A stretch of DNA of 64,000 nucleotides from Candidatus Kapaibacterium sp. Lineage in GTDB: Bacteria > Bacteroidota > Ignavibacteria > Kapaibacteriales > HRBIN21. The stretch is from assembly GCA_025059875.1 (NCBI GenBank), contig JANXCT010000004.1, forward strand, positions 62,001 through 126,000, in the 5' to 3' direction. A program made the translations under genes and the position numbers. Numbering within the stretch: position 1 is the stretch's first letter; each line of letters starts with the position of its first letter. The notes below the pieces were generated by a model. It did not search any database, was not told where the DNA came from, and saw nothing but the letters and a program-made list of their open reading frames with translations. This document shows, one piece after another, positions 45,868 through 56,926 of the stretch.

Positions 45868-48800
45868 ATGCCACGGTCACCCGATATCCGCAGCGTCCTC
45901 ATCATCGGCTCAGGCCCCATCGTTATCGGACAAGCGTGCGAGTTTGACTACAGCGGTACCCAGGCCTGCAAGGCTCTGCGGCAGGAAGGGCTCCGCGTCA
46001 TCCTCGTCAACTCCAACCCGGCCACTATCATGACCGACCCTGAGTTGGCCGATGCCACCTACATTGAGCCCATTACCGCAGAGTTTGTGGAGAAGATCAT
46101 CGCCCGCGAGCGCCCCGACGCGCTCCTACCCACCATGGGCGGGCAGACTGGGCTCAACGTCGCCGTTGAGCTTGCAGAACGAGGTGTCCTTCAGCGCTAC
46201 GGTGTCCGCCTCATCGGCTCTTCACTGGAGGCGATCCGCAAAGCCGAAGACCGAAAGCTCTTCCAAGAAGCCATGCGGCGCTGTGGGTTGGAGACGCCAC
46301 GCGGAGCTTTCGTCCATTCCGTTGAGGAGGGCCTCCGTGCGATTGAAGCGATTGGTTTCCCTGCCATCCTCCGGCCTTCTTTCACCCTCGGAGGTACAGG
46401 CGGTGGGATCGCCTACAACATGGAAGAGTACCGCGAACTACTCGCCGCAGCCCTCGTTGCCAGCCCAATCCGGCGCGTGCTGGTGGAAGAGTCGGTGCTG
46501 GGCTGGAAGGAGTATGAGCTGGAAGTCATGCGCGACCGCAGGGACAACGTTGTGATTGTCTGCTCGATCGAGAACTTCGACCCGATGGGCGTTCACACAG
46601 GGGACTCCATCACCGTTGCCCCCGCCCAGACCTTGACAGACCGAGAATACCAGCAGATGCGCGACGCCGCCATCCGCATTATGCGGGAAATCGGCGTGGA
46701 GACTGGTGGCTCGAATATCCAGTTTGCGGTCGACCCCAAGACGGGGCGCATGGTAGTCATCGAGATGAACCCGCGCGTCTCCCGCAGCTCGGCGCTGGCT
46801 TCTAAAGCCACAGGCTTCCCCATCGCCAAGATCGCTGCAAAGCTGGCAATAGGCTATACGCTGGATGAAATCCTCAACGACATCACCGGCAAAACCCCTG
46901 CATGCTTCGAACCCGCCATCGACTACGTCGTGGTCAAGATCCCACGGTGGGACTTCGAGAAGTTCCCAGAGGTACCCGACGAGCTTGGAACCCAGATGAA
47001 GTCGGTCGGCGAGGCCATGGCCTTTGGGCGTACCTTCAAGGAGGCCCTCCAGAAGGCTATCCGAAGCTTAGAGCAGGGGCGCTTCGGCTTCGGGTTCGAC
47101 CGTCCCGAATACCTGCAGCCACTCAGCGAGGAAGAACGCGAACCCCTGCGGGCAAGGCTCCGCCGGCGCCATTCCCGGTCTATCTTCGACCTCTGCGACG
47201 CCCTCCGGCTGGGAATGAGCACGGAGGAAATCCACGAGTTGACGGGCTACGATCCATGGTTCATCGAGCAATGCCGAGAGATCGTCACCGCAGCCCACGA
47301 AGTCATCAGCTTCCGGCACCAGAATGGCTGTCAGGGCACTGAAGCACTACGGCAGCTCGGCCCCGAACGGGTCCGCCGCCTCAAGGCTCTGGGATTCTCC
47401 GACGTGCAGTTAGCTGTGCTGACCGGCAGTACCGAGGCCGAAGTAGCGGACTTCCGGCGCCAGCACGGCATCCGTCCCGTCTACAAGACCGTGGATACCT
47501 GCGCTGCGGAGTTCGAGTCCGAAACCCCTTACCACTACTCCACCTACGCCCCTGGGGAGAATGAGTCCATTCCCTCGCGCCGTCCAAAGGTCGTCATCTT
47601 GGGCAGCGGCCCCAACCGCATCGGGCAGGGGATCGAGTTCGACTACTGCTGCGTCCAAGGCATCTTTGCCCTGCGGCGCTTAGGGTACGAGGCGATCATG
47701 ATCAACTGCAACCCAGAGACCGTCTCCACGGACTACGACATCGTGGACAAGCTCTACTTCGAGCCACTCACTGCCGAAGACGTCCTCAACATTCTGGAGC
47801 ACGAGCAACCAGACGGGATCATCGTAACGTTGGGTGGTCAGACTCCGTTGCGGCTCTCCCACCGACTCCAAGCTGCTGGCTTCCGTCTACTGGGTACCTC
47901 ACCCGAAGGGATCGACTTGGCAGAAGACCGCGAACGCTTTGCACACCTACTGGACACGCTTGGCATCCCCTGTCCACCGTGGGGCGCCGCGCGATCGGAA
48001 GAGGAGGCCGTCAACATCGCACGCCAAATCGGCTACCCCGTGCTGGTTCGGCCATCCTACGTCCTCGGAGGACGGGCAATGCAGATCTGCTACCGCGAGG
48101 AGACTCTCCGTCGGTACCTCCGCGAAGCCTTCGCTGCTTTCCCAGAGCGCCCCGTGCTCATTGACCGCTTCTTGGAGCATGCCTACGAATTCGACGTTGA
48201 CGCCGTTAGCGATGGCGAGACCGTTCTCATCGCTGGTGTCCTACAGCACATAGAGGAAGCCGGCATCCACTCTGGCGATTCCACCTGCGTGCTGCCCCCG
48301 TACAACATCACTCGCGAGCAACTGGAAACCCTCTGCGACTACACTCGCCGAATTGCCCGAGCGCTCCAGGTCGTGGGTCCACTCAACGTCCAGTATGCAC
48401 TGCAGCAAGGAACGATCTACGTGCTGGAGGCTAACCCCCGAGCTTCGCGCACGATGCCGTTCGTCGCCAAGGCCACGGGCATTCCCATCTTGGAACTGGC
48501 CCTTCATGCGATGGTAGGCAAGAAGCTGTCCAACCTCAACGTCCCAGAGTTCCGGCTGGACCTAGGGTATGTGGCCGTGAAGGAATCGGTCTTTCCCTTC
48601 ACCAAGTTCCCCCAGGTGCATGTCTTCCCCGGACCGGAGATGCGCTCTACGGGCGAAGTCATGGGGATTGACTCCTCCTTTGGACGTGCCCTCATCAAAG
48701 CCCACATCGCAGCGGGGAATCGCCTCCCGACTAATGGCGGCCGTGTCTTCATTTCGCTGGCTGACTACGACAAAACCCAGCAAGCCGTTGAAATCGCTCG

Positions 48801-49137
48801 CGGATACCTTGAACTAGGCTTCGAGCTCTGGGCCACTGCAGGAACAGCAGCATTCCTCCGCCGCCACGGTCTCCCGGTGACACCTGTGCGGAAACACTAC
48901 GAAGGGCGCCCCAGCATCATTGACTACATCACCGACGGCAAGGTGGACATCCTCATCAACACGCCACTCGGAGAGAATGCCCGGTATGACGAGCACATCA
49001 TGGGCCGCACGGCGATGCGCTATCGGATCCCCTTTTTCACAACACTCGCAGCAGCCGCTGCATCCTTACGCGGACTGGCTGAACTACGCCGGGCCGAGCT
49101 CCAGGTGAAGCCGCTCCAAGAGTACTATGCTGAGTAG
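45868..49137 (+). CDS. carB: Carbamoyl-phosphate synthase large subunit
   Basis: This 1089-residue enzyme makes carbamoyl phosphate from ammonia (delivered by CarA), bicarbonate and two ATP, for pyrimidine and arginine synthesis. The two homologous halves begin [20 protein letters not shown] and [20 protein letters not shown]. Each half has an ATP-grasp domain ([32 protein letters not shown]). An MGS-like regulatory domain ends the protein ([19 protein letters not shown], then [12 protein letters not shown]). carA is not in the window. Confidence 0.97.
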   Translation: MPRSPDIRSVLIIGSGPIVIGQACEFDYSGTQACKALRQEGLRVILVNSNPATIMTDPELADATYIEPITAEFVEKIIARERPDALLPTMGGQTGLNVAVELAERGVLQRYGVRLIGSSLEAIRKAEDRKLFQEAMRRCGLETPRGAFVHSVEEGLRAIEAIGFPAILRPSFTLGGTGGGIAYNMEEYRELLAAALVASPIRRVLVEESVLGWKEYELEVMRDRRDNVVIVCSIENFDPMGVHTGDSITVAPAQTLTDREYQQMRDAAIRIMREIGVETGGSNIQFAVDPKTGRMVVIEMNPRVSRSSALASKATGFPIAKIAAKLAIGYTLDEILNDITGKTPACFEPAIDYVVVKIPRWDFEKFPEVPDELGTQMKSVGEAMAFGRTFKEALQKAIRSLEQGRFGFGFDRPEYLQPLSEEEREPLRARLRRRHSRSIFDLCDALRLGMSTEEIHELTGYDPWFIEQCREIVTAAHEVISFRHQNGCQGTEALRQLGPERVRRLKALGFSDVQLAVLTGSTEAEVADFRRQHGIRPVYKTVDTCAAEFESETPYHYSTYAPGENESIPSRRPKVVILGSGPNRIGQGIEFDYCCVQGIFALRRLGYEAIMINCNPETVSTDYDIVDKLYFEPLTAEDVLNILEHEQPDGIIVTLGGQTPLRLSHRLQAAGFRLLGTSPEGIDLAEDRERFAHLLDTLGIPCPPWGAARSEEEAVNIARQIGYPVLVRPSYVLGGRAMQICYREETLRRYLREAFAAFPERPVLIDRFLEHAYEFDVDAVSDGETVLIAGVLQHIEEAGIHSGDSTCVLPPYNITREQLETLCDYTRRIARALQVVGPLNVQYALQQGTIYVLEANPRASRTMPFVAKATGIPILELALHAMVGKKLSNLNVPEFRLDLGYVAVKESVFPFTKFPQVHVFPGPEMRSTGEVMGIDSSFGRALIKAHIAAGNRLPTNGGRVFISLADYDKTQQAVEIARGYLELGFELWATAGTAAFLRRHGLPVTPVRKHYEGRPSIIDYITDGKVDILINTPLGENARYDEHIMGRTAMRYRIPFFTTLAAAAASLRGLAELRRAELQVKPLQEYYAE

Positions 49138-50056
49138 CCGATTGGCAAGCTGCCGCACCGTCGGAGAAGCCCTGGCCAAAATTACGCAGGTCCTGTCTAC
49201 CGCAGGATTGGACAGCCCACGGCGTACCGCCGAACTCCTGTTGTGCCATGTTCTGGGATGGGACCGACTTCGGCTCGTACTGGAGCGTTCTACACCTCTG
49301 CCGCCCACTGCTCGCCGTCGACTCTCACTGCTCCTCAGACGCCGCCTCCGCCGCGAGCCTGTACAGTACCTGCTGCGAGAGACCGAATTCTTCGGCCTCC
49401 GGCTCTCGCTCCGGCGTGGGGTCTTCATCCCACGGCCAGAAACAGAGCTGCTGGTGGAAGAGGCACTAGCCTTGCTCCGCAGAGGCTCTCTACCCCATCC
49501 AGTCCGCGTCTTGGACATCGGAACCGGCTCCGGCTGTATTGCCCTGGCGATCGCCTACCACTGCATGAGAGCCGATGTGCTTGGGATTGACACTTCGCTG
49601 CGAGCGCTCCTTGTAGCTCGCTACAATGCCCGGCGCCTGGGACTCCGGAACGTCCGTTTTGCCCGCGTCGACATCCTCCGCGAATTACCACCTGAGCAGC
49701 CGTTCCACCTTATCGTCTCCAATCCGCCGTACATTCCTGCCGCTGACCTTCCACACTTGCAGCCCGAAGTCCGCCTCCACGAGCCTCGTGAGGCGCTCAC
49801 GGACGGTGGTGACGGCTTAGGCTTCTATCGCCGATTTGCTCAGATCTTCCCAGTACTGCTCTCGCCTGGCGGCCTCTTCCTCCTGGAGGTAGGAGCAGGA
49901 AGTATGAACTCCGTTGCTGAGCTCTTCCGCCCGAATGCCCGGTGGCTACGGATCCGAAAAGACTACGCTGGCCACGACCGTATTCTCGTGGGAACTTTGC
50001 AGCCCTCTTCTGTAGCAGACCCCCCAGCACTCACTAAATTCGCGCGTTCGCTTTAG
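49127..50056 (+). CDS. prmC: Release factor glutamine methyltransferase
   Basis: This 309-residue enzyme methylates the GGQ glutamine of RF1 and RF2. The N-terminal helical domain is followed by [15 protein letters not shown], the SAM motif [16 protein letters not shown], and the catalytic NPPY motif in [14 protein letters not shown]. The C-terminal [18 protein letters not shown] is typical. It overlaps carB by 11 bases. Confidence 0.94.
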   Translation: MLSSRLASCRTVGEALAKITQVLSTAGLDSPRRTAELLLCHVLGWDRLRLVLERSTPLPPTARRRLSLLLRRRLRREPVQYLLRETEFFGLRLSLRRGVFIPRPETELLVEEALALLRRGSLPHPVRVLDIGTGSGCIALAIAYHCMRADVLGIDTSLRALLVARYNARRLGLRNVRFARVDILRELPPEQPFHLIVSNPPYIPAADLPHLQPEVRLHEPREALTDGGDGLGFYRRFAQIFPVLLSPGGLFLLEVGAGSMNSVAELFRPNARWLRIRKDYAGHDRILVGTLQPSSVADPPALTKFARSL

Positions 50057-50070
50057 TCCTCTCCCGCCCA

Positions 50071-52365
50071 ATGAGCAGCGTGCTGACTTTCGCATTTGGA
50101 TTCCCCCGCCTTGGAGAGCGCCGACAGTACAAGACGCTCCTTGAGGGCTACTGGTCCGGCTCCGTGGACGAAGAGGGACTGCTACAGGGCATGGCCGCCC
50201 TCCGCGAGGAACGGCTGCGAGAGTACCGCTCGATGGACCTCATCCCGAGCAACGAGCTCTCCCTCTACGATCCCATGCTGGACACCGCCGTGATGGTTGG
50301 GGCTCTTCCTCAACGAATCGGCCCCTACGACGGGCTGTCTTCCTACTTTGCCCTAGCTCGCGGCAAGCAAGCCTTGGAACTGACGAAGTGGTTCAACACG
50401 AACTACCACTACCTCGTCCCGGAGCTCGAACAGCCTAACTTCCAGCTCTCGCGGAACTTCCCGCTGGAAGACGTCCGCTTCTATCGCCAGCGAGGGGTAG
50501 AGACGGTTCCCACGATCATCGGCCCCTATACCTTCCTGCGGCTTTCCAAGCGCTCACACTCCTCCAACGGTGTCCTCCGCATCACGCCCCTAAGCGACGA
50601 AGAGTTCCACGTGTTCAGCTCAGCGTTGCTGCCCGTATACGTGGAAGTTCTGGAGAGCCTACGCAGCGAAGGGGTAGCTCTTGCTGTGCTCCACGAACCC
50701 GCTCTTGCTCTAGACGTCCCGAACGCACACTGGGAGTTGGTGGCGCAATGGTATGGTGAACTCAGCCGCTGCGGGCTCCCACTGTGGGTGCTCTGCTACT
50801 ACGACAGCGTCTCCGACTTCCAGCGGTACTGCGAGCTGCCTGTGGCCGGTATCGGGCTGGACTTCGTCTCGAACTCCGAGAACTGGGAAGCCCTCCAGCG
50901 CTTCGGCTTTCCGAGGGAGAAGGCCCTGATTGCCGGCATTGTCAGCGGACGGCAGGTCTGGCGCTCGGATTTGGAAGAGCTTCTACGCTTCGTCGAAAGC
51001 CTTACCCGACTTGCCGATAGCGTTGTTCTCGCCCCGTCCTGTCCCCTGTGGCACCTACCGATTACGACAACCGTAGAATCACGCCTTCCGGAGGGACTCC
51101 GAGAGCGCTTGGCATTCGCTCGGGAGCGGATCGAGGAGCTGTGGCTACTGAAGGCGGCATGGGAAGGCGACACTTCTGCCTTACAGCGTGTCAAGGAGCA
51201 GTCGGCCCTCGTGCACCAACCCTTTGCTCGCAATGAACGGGTGCGCCAGCGCCTAGCAGCTCTAACGGAGAGTGACTTCCACCGAAGCCCCCCCGCAGCC
51301 GAACGCCGCGCTCTCCAACGCAAGCTCCTACACCTCCCCGTACTGCCAACGACGACTATTGGGTCCTTCCCCCAGACGGCCGAACTACGCCGCCTTCGAG
51401 CCCAATACCGCCGTGGGGAGCTCTCTGCTGAGGAGTACGATACCGCTATCCAGCAGTACATCCGCCACGCTATCGCCATCCAAGAGGAGCTGGGGTTGGA
51501 TGTGCTCGTCCACGGGGAGTTCGAGCGCAGCGACATGGTGGAGTACTTCGCTGAACGCTTGGAGGGGTTCGCCACAACTGAACACGGCTGGGTACTCTCC
51601 TACGGCTCCCGAGTCTACCGTCCGCCCATCATCTACGGAGACGTCTGGCGTCCCCAACCGATGACTGTGCGTGACATTACGTATGCCCAGTCGCTTACCC
51701 GTAAGCCCGTCAAGGGGATGCTCACCGGCCCAGTGACAATGCTCCTCTGGAGCTACTGGCGCCCTGACATTCCGGCTGAAGAGTTAGCCTACGAGATAGC
51801 ACTAGCCCTAGCCGATGAGGTCCGCGACCTGGAGAATGCTGGCATTCGCATCATCCAGATAGACGAGCCTGCCTTTCGGGAAGGAGCCCCACTGAAGCGG
51901 CGCCACTGGGATGAGTACTTCCGATGGGCAACACGAGCCTTCCGCCTTTGCCATGCCCGAGCTCGCCCGGAGACACAGATCCACACCCACATGTGCTATT
52001 CGGAGTTCAACGACATCCTGCCCTACATCGCCCAATTGGACTTCGACGTGCTCTCCATCGAGGGCTCGCGCAGCAAGGGGGAGATTGTAGACAGCTTCTC
52101 TCAGCTCCCGCCGGGCAGCCTCCACGTCGGAGTTGGCGTTTACGACGTCCACTCCCCTGCTGTTCCCAGCCCTGAAGAGGTCGAGGCAATCCTCCAACGC
52201 GTTCTCAATGTGTTGCCGCCAGAGGCTGTATGGGTCAACCCCGACTGCGGGTTGAAGACTCGGAAATGGGATGAGGTCATCCCTGCACTCCACAACATGG
52301 TCACCGCAGCCCGCCGTGTGGCTCAGAGACTCGAGTACCACACCACACAGCAAGATCGCTCATGA
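50071..52365 (+). CDS. metE: Cobalamin-independent methionine synthase
   Basis: This 764-residue zinc enzyme transfers a methyl group from methyltetrahydrofolate-triglutamate to homocysteine. The N-terminal half starts FGFPRLGERRQYKTLLEGYW; the C-terminal barrel carries TTTIGSFPQTAELRRLR, LVHGEFERSDMVEYFAE, QIDEPAFREG, and the zinc ligands in HTHMCYSEFNDI and WVNPDCGLKTRKWDEV. Both halves are present and full length. No riboswitch is seen in the 14-base gap upstream. It overlaps the next gene by ATGA. Confidence 0.96.
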   Translation: MSSVLTFAFGFPRLGERRQYKTLLEGYWSGSVDEEGLLQGMAALREERLREYRSMDLIPSNELSLYDPMLDTAVMVGALPQRIGPYDGLSSYFALARGKQALELTKWFNTNYHYLVPELEQPNFQLSRNFPLEDVRFYRQRGVETVPTIIGPYTFLRLSKRSHSSNGVLRITPLSDEEFHVFSSALLPVYVEVLESLRSEGVALAVLHEPALALDVPNAHWELVAQWYGELSRCGLPLWVLCYYDSVSDFQRYCELPVAGIGLDFVSNSENWEALQRFGFPREKALIAGIVSGRQVWRSDLEELLRFVESLTRLADSVVLAPSCPLWHLPITTTVESRLPEGLRERLAFARERIEELWLLKAAWEGDTSALQRVKEQSALVHQPFARNERVRQRLAALTESDFHRSPPAAERRALQRKLLHLPVLPTTTIGSFPQTAELRRLRAQYRRGELSAEEYDTAIQQYIRHAIAIQEELGLDVLVHGEFERSDMVEYFAERLEGFATTEHGWVLSYGSRVYRPPIIYGDVWRPQPMTVRDITYAQSLTRKPVKGMLTGPVTMLLWSYWRPDIPAEELAYEIALALADEVRDLENAGIRIIQIDEPAFREGAPLKRRHWDEYFRWATRAFRLCHARARPETQIHTHMCYSEFNDILPYIAQLDFDVLSIEGSRSKGEIVDSFSQLPPGSLHVGVGVYDVHSPAVPSPEEVEAILQRVLNVLPPEAVWVNPDCGLKTRKWDEVIPALHNMVTAARRVAQRLEYHTTQQDRS

Positions 52366-54035
52366 GGCTAGAGTCGCAGACCGTACTGGTGCTCGGCGGC
52401 TGGGGGTTGGTAGGGTCTGCCGTCTGCCGCCGCATTCTCCAAGAATCCCCGAAGCGACTCATTGTCACCTCCCTGCGCCGAACAGAAGCAGAGGAAGCGG
52501 CTGCCGACTTCCGCCGACTCTTCCCCTCTGTCAGCATCGAGGCCTGGTGGGGGGATATCTTCGTCCGCAGCGCCTGGAAGGACCTTCCCCGTAGCGACCT
52601 TCTTGCCAATCCTACAACACGGGCTGCCCTCATTGAAGATATCCTCAGCGAGCTGGAAGAAACACGCCTCCAACAGTCTGCACTCTACGAACTCCTCACC
52701 ACCACTCGCCCCGACATCGTCGTCGACTGCATCAACACTGCCACCGCCATTGCCTACCAGGACATCTACAGTGCTGCCGCTGCCGTTTGGCATGGTCTTC
52801 AGCACCACGAGTTTCCCGTGGAAGCCACGGAACGCCTTCTGAGCAGCCTCTACATTCCGCAACTGATTCGCCACATTCAGATCCTCTACCACAGCCTCCT
52901 CGCTGCCGGCACTCGCCTGTACTTGAAGGTTGGCACGACAGGGACCGGCGGTATGGGATTGAACATCCCGTATACCCACAGCGAAGAGCGGCCTTCACGA
53001 GTCCTCCTGGCGAAGTCCGCCGTTGCTGGAGCCCAATCCTTACTGCTGTTCCTCATGGGCCGTACTCCCGGAGCCCCAATCGTCAAAGAGGTCAAACCTG
53101 CCGCCATCATCGCTTGGAAGCGAATTGCCTACGACACGGTACTCTTCCGTGGGCGTCCGCTCATGCGCGTTGATCTCCCCCCTGAAGAGGCCTTGGAGCT
53201 CGGGGATACTCTCCCTAGCCATCCACCGACAGCCCTCCGTCGCTTCGAAGAACCGCTGCGCTCTGTCTTCATTGACACGGGAGAGAATGGAGTTTTCGCC
53301 CGGGCTGAATTCGAGACCGTCAGCGCTCTCGGACAGATGGAACTTGTCACACCCGAAGAGATCGCCGATATCGTCGTCCGTGAAATCCTTGGTGGTAACA
53401 CCGGTCACGACACGATTGCTGCGCTCGACAGCGCCGTATTGGGTCCCAGTTACCGCGGCGGTGTCCTACGCCACATCGCTCTGGAAGAGCTGCGCCGGTT
53501 AGAGCAGCAACACGGTAGTGAAGGAGTTGCCTTCGAGATGCTCGGCCCGCCGCGACTCACGAAACTACTCTACGAAGCCCATCTCCTACGGCGAGCCTTT
53601 GGTACCCTCCAGACAGTGCTCGAACACACCCCAGAAGATTTGGCAGCAAGCCTCTGGAACCTCCTCTGCCGCGACGACCGCTTGCGTTCGCAGATCCTGA
53701 CCGTCGGCCTTGCCATCCTCCTGCCCGATGGACGCCACTACTTGCGCGGCGCTGAGCTGAAAGTCCCAAGCCCAGAGGAAGACCACCGCTGCACCCCAGA
53801 AGCCATCAACCGCTGGTGCGAATCAGGCTGGATTGACCTTCGCCCCTGGAACATGGAACGCTGGCAAGCACGCCTTCGGAAGATGGCCGCCCTTGCCCAA
53901 GCCGACAACACAGACAAGAGCTCCGCCGTGGGGGAATGGTATCTACAGTGGTCTCAGCTCCAAGCCCTCAACGAGGGAAGCCTCGCTGCTTGGATTCTGA
54001 CCTACGAAGAGCATGGCACCCGCGCCAAGCGCTGA
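52362..54035 (+). CDS. Rossmann-fold protein (SDR/epimerase-like), function unknown
   Basis: This 557-residue protein begins with a dinucleotide-binding strand (TVLVLGGWGLVGSAVCRRIL) and has a long insertion before RPDIVVDCINTATAIAYQD. A segment LYLKVGTTGTGGMGLNIPYT, with a Lys about where SDR catalytic residues sit, follows. The C-terminal ~200 residues are helical and unfamiliar. It is much longer than ordinary epimerases. It is translationally coupled to metE (ATGA) and to purN (23-base overlap), which hints at one-carbon or sugar metabolism, but no function can be assigned. Confidence 0.7.
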   Translation: MRLESQTVLVLGGWGLVGSAVCRRILQESPKRLIVTSLRRTEAEEAAADFRRLFPSVSIEAWWGDIFVRSAWKDLPRSDLLANPTTRAALIEDILSELEETRLQQSALYELLTTTRPDIVVDCINTATAIAYQDIYSAAAAVWHGLQHHEFPVEATERLLSSLYIPQLIRHIQILYHSLLAAGTRLYLKVGTTGTGGMGLNIPYTHSEERPSRVLLAKSAVAGAQSLLLFLMGRTPGAPIVKEVKPAAIIAWKRIAYDTVLFRGRPLMRVDLPPEEALELGDTLPSHPPTALRRFEEPLRSVFIDTGENGVFARAEFETVSALGQMELVTPEEIADIVVREILGGNTGHDTIAALDSAVLGPSYRGGVLRHIALEELRRLEQQHGSEGVAFEMLGPPRLTKLLYEAHLLRRAFGTLQTVLEHTPEDLAASLWNLLCRDDRLRSQILTVGLAILLPDGRHYLRGAELKVPSPEEDHRCTPEAINRWCESGWIDLRPWNMERWQARLRKMAALAQADNTDKSSAVGEWYLQWSQLQALNEGSLAAWILTYEEHGTRAKR

Positions 54036-54639
54036 GCAGTGCCCCCCCGTTCGTGTCGCTATCTTCGCCTCTGGGCGAGGCAGCAATGCTGAAGCTCTCC
54101 TGCGCTTCTCCCAACGACCAGAAGCCCTATACCGCGTCGTGTTCATTCTCAGCAACAACTCTACCGCAGGGGTCCGGCAGGTTGCCGAACGCTACGGAGT
54201 CCCATTCATCCATCTCAGTAGCCACACGCACCCCGATCCCACAGCATACACCGAAGCCCTCCTGGCGATCCTCCGAGAGCATAGGGTAGAACTGATAGCG
54301 CTAGCTGGCTACCTCAAGAAGGTACCACCAGCCATAGTAGAAGCCTACCCCGGACGCATCTTGAACATCCACCCCGCACTGCTACCACACTTCGGCGGTC
54401 CGGGGATGTACGGACTCCGTGTCCACGAAGCCGTCTTACGTGCTGGAGAGACCTACTCTGGCGTCAGCGTCCACCTGGTAGAAGAGGAGTACGACACTGG
54501 TCCCGTACTCGCCCAGATCCGCATTCCTGTATTGCCAACCGACACTCCGGAGAGCCTAGCAGAGCGGCTCCTTCCCTACGAGCACGAGCTCTACCCTCGG
54601 GTCCTCCAGCAGCAAGCCCGCATCCTACGCCACCGCTAA
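54013..54639 (+). CDS. purN: Phosphoribosylglycinamide formyltransferase
   Basis: This 208-residue enzyme transfers a formyl group from 10-formyl-THF to GAR, step 3 of purine synthesis. Motifs are VRVAIFASGRGSNAEALL, VVFILSNNSTAGVRQVAERY, LAGYLKKVPPAIVEAY, and the catalytic NIHPALLPHFGGPGMYG with the downstream Asp (VEEEYDTGPVLAQ). The start lies 23 bases inside the preceding gene. purM is present elsewhere in the window rather than adjacent. Confidence 0.95.
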   Translation: MAPAPSAEQCPPVRVAIFASGRGSNAEALLRFSQRPEALYRVVFILSNNSTAGVRQVAERYGVPFIHLSSHTHPDPTAYTEALLAILREHRVELIALAGYLKKVPPAIVEAYPGRILNIHPALLPHFGGPGMYGLRVHEAVLRAGETYSGVSVHLVEEEYDTGPVLAQIRIPVLPTDTPESLAERLLPYEHELYPRVLQQQARILRHR

Positions 54640-54723
54640 CCCCTAACTGCTGACGGGCTCTCCGCGGAAGTTGTATTTTTACGCCTCTATAAAGCATGTC
54701 GGATCCCGCCCGGGAGATCTGCA

Positions 54724-56856
54724 ATGAGAGTCTACGATGCACAGCACGTGCGGAATGCCGTCCTGTTGGGTCATGCCGGCTGTGGGAAGACTAGTCTTGC
54801 AGAGGCCATTCTCTACTTTGCCGGAGCAACGACTCGCAAGGGAAGCGTTGCTGAGCGCAACACTGTTTCAGACTACCATGAGCTAGAACACGAACGCGGT
54901 ACCTCCGTCTTCGCAAGCCTCCTTACCTTCGAATGGGAGGGATTCAAGATCAACCTCCTCGACACCCCAGGCTACGACGACTTCATTGGCCAGGTGCTGC
55001 CAGCAATCCGGGTAGCAGATGTTGGCTTCCTCCTTGTCAACCTTCAGAGCGGCGTCGAAGTTGGCACCGAGCTGGTTTGGAAATTCGCGGAACGGGAGCG
55101 GCTCCCGATTGTCCTCGTCTTGAGCAAGCCCGATATAGACCAGGCCGATTTCGAGCGCACGGTACAGCAAATCCGACAGCGCCTGAGCTCAAACATCGCT
55201 ATCATCAGCTATCCTGTAGGTACAGGTGCCCAGTTTCGGGGCATCGTAGACATCATTTCCCAGCAGTTCTTCGGAGCCGATGCCCCGAAAGCACCAGCCC
55301 ATCCCCAGCCACTGCCTCCTGAGGAGAATGAGCGCGTCCAAAACTTCCGGGAAGCACTTATGGAAGCCGTCGCTGTTGCTGACGAAGCGCTCATGGAAGC
55401 TTACTTCAGCAACGGCGAGCTAAGCCAAGAGGAGCTTCGGCACGGGTTACGGCAGGCCACGCTCCAGCGGTCTATCTTCCCCATTCTTTGCGTTGGCGCG
55501 CATCGGGACATTGGCATCTCACAGTTCCTGCAGTTCCTGACTCACACAATCCCTACGCCCGCAGAGTGCCTCAGAGTGCGGTCTCAGGGCCAGTTCCCCA
55601 CAAGTGACCCCTCTGGGCCAGCGGTTGCCTTCGTCTACCGAACCCTCTCCGAGCCGAGCTTGGGGGATATGAGCTTCTTCCGAGTCTACTCCGGTACCCT
55701 ACGGGCGGGCATGGAGTTAGTGAACGCGCAGACGGGCAGCGTAGAGCGCCTACCACAGCTCTTCACCGTCCTTGGCAAGAAGCGTACTGAAGTCTCTCCA
55801 ATCGCTGCTGGTGACCTTGCTGCCACAGTCAAACTCCGCAACACTCACACAAACAATACCCTCCATGACCGGGGTACTGATGGCTTTGTCATCCCACCAA
55901 TCGAGTTTCCGCCCCCTCGGGTCCGCGTGGCCGTCGTTCCCGTGCGAAAGGGTGATGAGGAGAAGGTTGGTGCTGCCCTGCATCAGCTCTACGAAGAAGA
56001 CCCGAGCTACCGGGTTGAACATGCCCAAGAGCTTCGCCAGATTATCCTCCACGGCCAAGGGGAACTCCACTTGGCAGTAGCGCGATGGTTGCTACAGAAC
56101 CGTTTCCGTGTGGAAGTTGAGTTCGCCGAGCCACGCATCCCCTACCGTGAGACCATCCAAAAGCCTGCTAAAGGCTACTACAAGCACAAAAAGCAGACTG
56201 GTGGTGCCGGCCAGTATGCCGAGGTCCACCTCCTCATTGAGCCATACGCAGAAGGCATGCCCGACCCAGCAGGACTCACTGTCCGCAGTAAAGAAGAGTA
56301 CGACCTCCCGTGGGGCGGCAAGCTCGTGTTCCTAAACTGCATCGTTGGGGGCGTCATAGATGCCCGCTTCATGCCAGCCATCTTGAAGGGGATTATGGAG
56401 AAGATGCAAGACGGTCCGCTGACGGGCTCGTATGTCCGAGACATCCGCGTCAGCGTCTTCGACGGAAAGATGCACCCCGTGGACTCCAACGAAGCAGCAT
56501 TCAAGATTGCCGGCATGATGGCCTTCAAGAACGCATTCTTAGAGGCTGACCCAAGGGTGCTGGAGCCCATTTACGAAGTCACGATCACCGTGCCTGACGA
56601 GTTCGTCGGCGCCGTCATGAGCGATCTCCCCGCCCGCCGGGCAACGATCCTTGGTGTGGAAAGCGACGGACCCTATCAGCGCATTCGTGCCCACATGCCG
56701 TTAGCAGAGCTGGATAGGTACGCCGCGGCCCTCCGCTCGCTGACTCAAGGGCGGGCTACGTACACTCAGCGCTTCGTCGAGTATGTCCCCGTTCCTCCCC
56801 ACATCCAGCAGAAGCTCGTTGCAGAACACCGTGCCCAGGCTACGGCAGAAGTCTAA
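54724..56856 (+). CDS. Elongation factor G paralogue (EF-G2-like)
   Basis: This 710-residue translational GTPase has the five-domain EF-G layout. G1 is GHAGCGKTSL (16-25), the switch region is HERGTSVFASLL, and G3 is DTPGYDDF (80-87). G4 is SKPD (134-137) rather than the canonical NKxD, so nucleotide recognition may differ. Domains III-V include GQGELHLAVARW, the domain IV segment KQTGGAGQYAEVHL, and a C-terminal MPLAELDRYAAALRSLTQGR. Bacteroidota and Chlorobi carry such a second EF-G opening with a V-Y-D motif (here MRVYDAQHVRNAVLLGHAG); the canonical fusA is presumably elsewhere. A TATTTTTA motif (54674) lies upstream. Confidence 0.87.
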   Translation: MRVYDAQHVRNAVLLGHAGCGKTSLAEAILYFAGATTRKGSVAERNTVSDYHELEHERGTSVFASLLTFEWEGFKINLLDTPGYDDFIGQVLPAIRVADVGFLLVNLQSGVEVGTELVWKFAERERLPIVLVLSKPDIDQADFERTVQQIRQRLSSNIAIISYPVGTGAQFRGIVDIISQQFFGADAPKAPAHPQPLPPEENERVQNFREALMEAVAVADEALMEAYFSNGELSQEELRHGLRQATLQRSIFPILCVGAHRDIGISQFLQFLTHTIPTPAECLRVRSQGQFPTSDPSGPAVAFVYRTLSEPSLGDMSFFRVYSGTLRAGMELVNAQTGSVERLPQLFTVLGKKRTEVSPIAAGDLAATVKLRNTHTNNTLHDRGTDGFVIPPIEFPPPRVRVAVVPVRKGDEEKVGAALHQLYEEDPSYRVEHAQELRQIILHGQGELHLAVARWLLQNRFRVEVEFAEPRIPYRETIQKPAKGYYKHKKQTGGAGQYAEVHLLIEPYAEGMPDPAGLTVRSKEEYDLPWGGKLVFLNCIVGGVIDARFMPAILKGIMEKMQDGPLTGSYVRDIRVSVFDGKMHPVDSNEAAFKIAGMMAFKNAFLEADPRVLEPIYEVTITVPDEFVGAVMSDLPARRATILGVESDGPYQRIRAHMPLAELDRYAAALRSLTQGRATYTQRFVEYVPVPPHIQQKLVAEHRAQATAEV

Positions 56857-56878
56857 GCAACCCCCTGGGATGGTGCTG

Positions 56879-56886
56879 TAATTTTG
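56879..56886 (+). promoter_or_regulatory. Bacteroidota-type -7 element (TAATTTTG) for nuoJ
   Basis: TAATTTTG lies 40 bases before the nuoJ GTG. Downstream, GTGCTGCT is repeated 12 bases apart (56889 region). Confidence 0.45.
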
Positions 56887-56926
56887 CGTGCTGCTCTGAG
56901 TGCTGCTGACACGGAGGGATAGAGTC

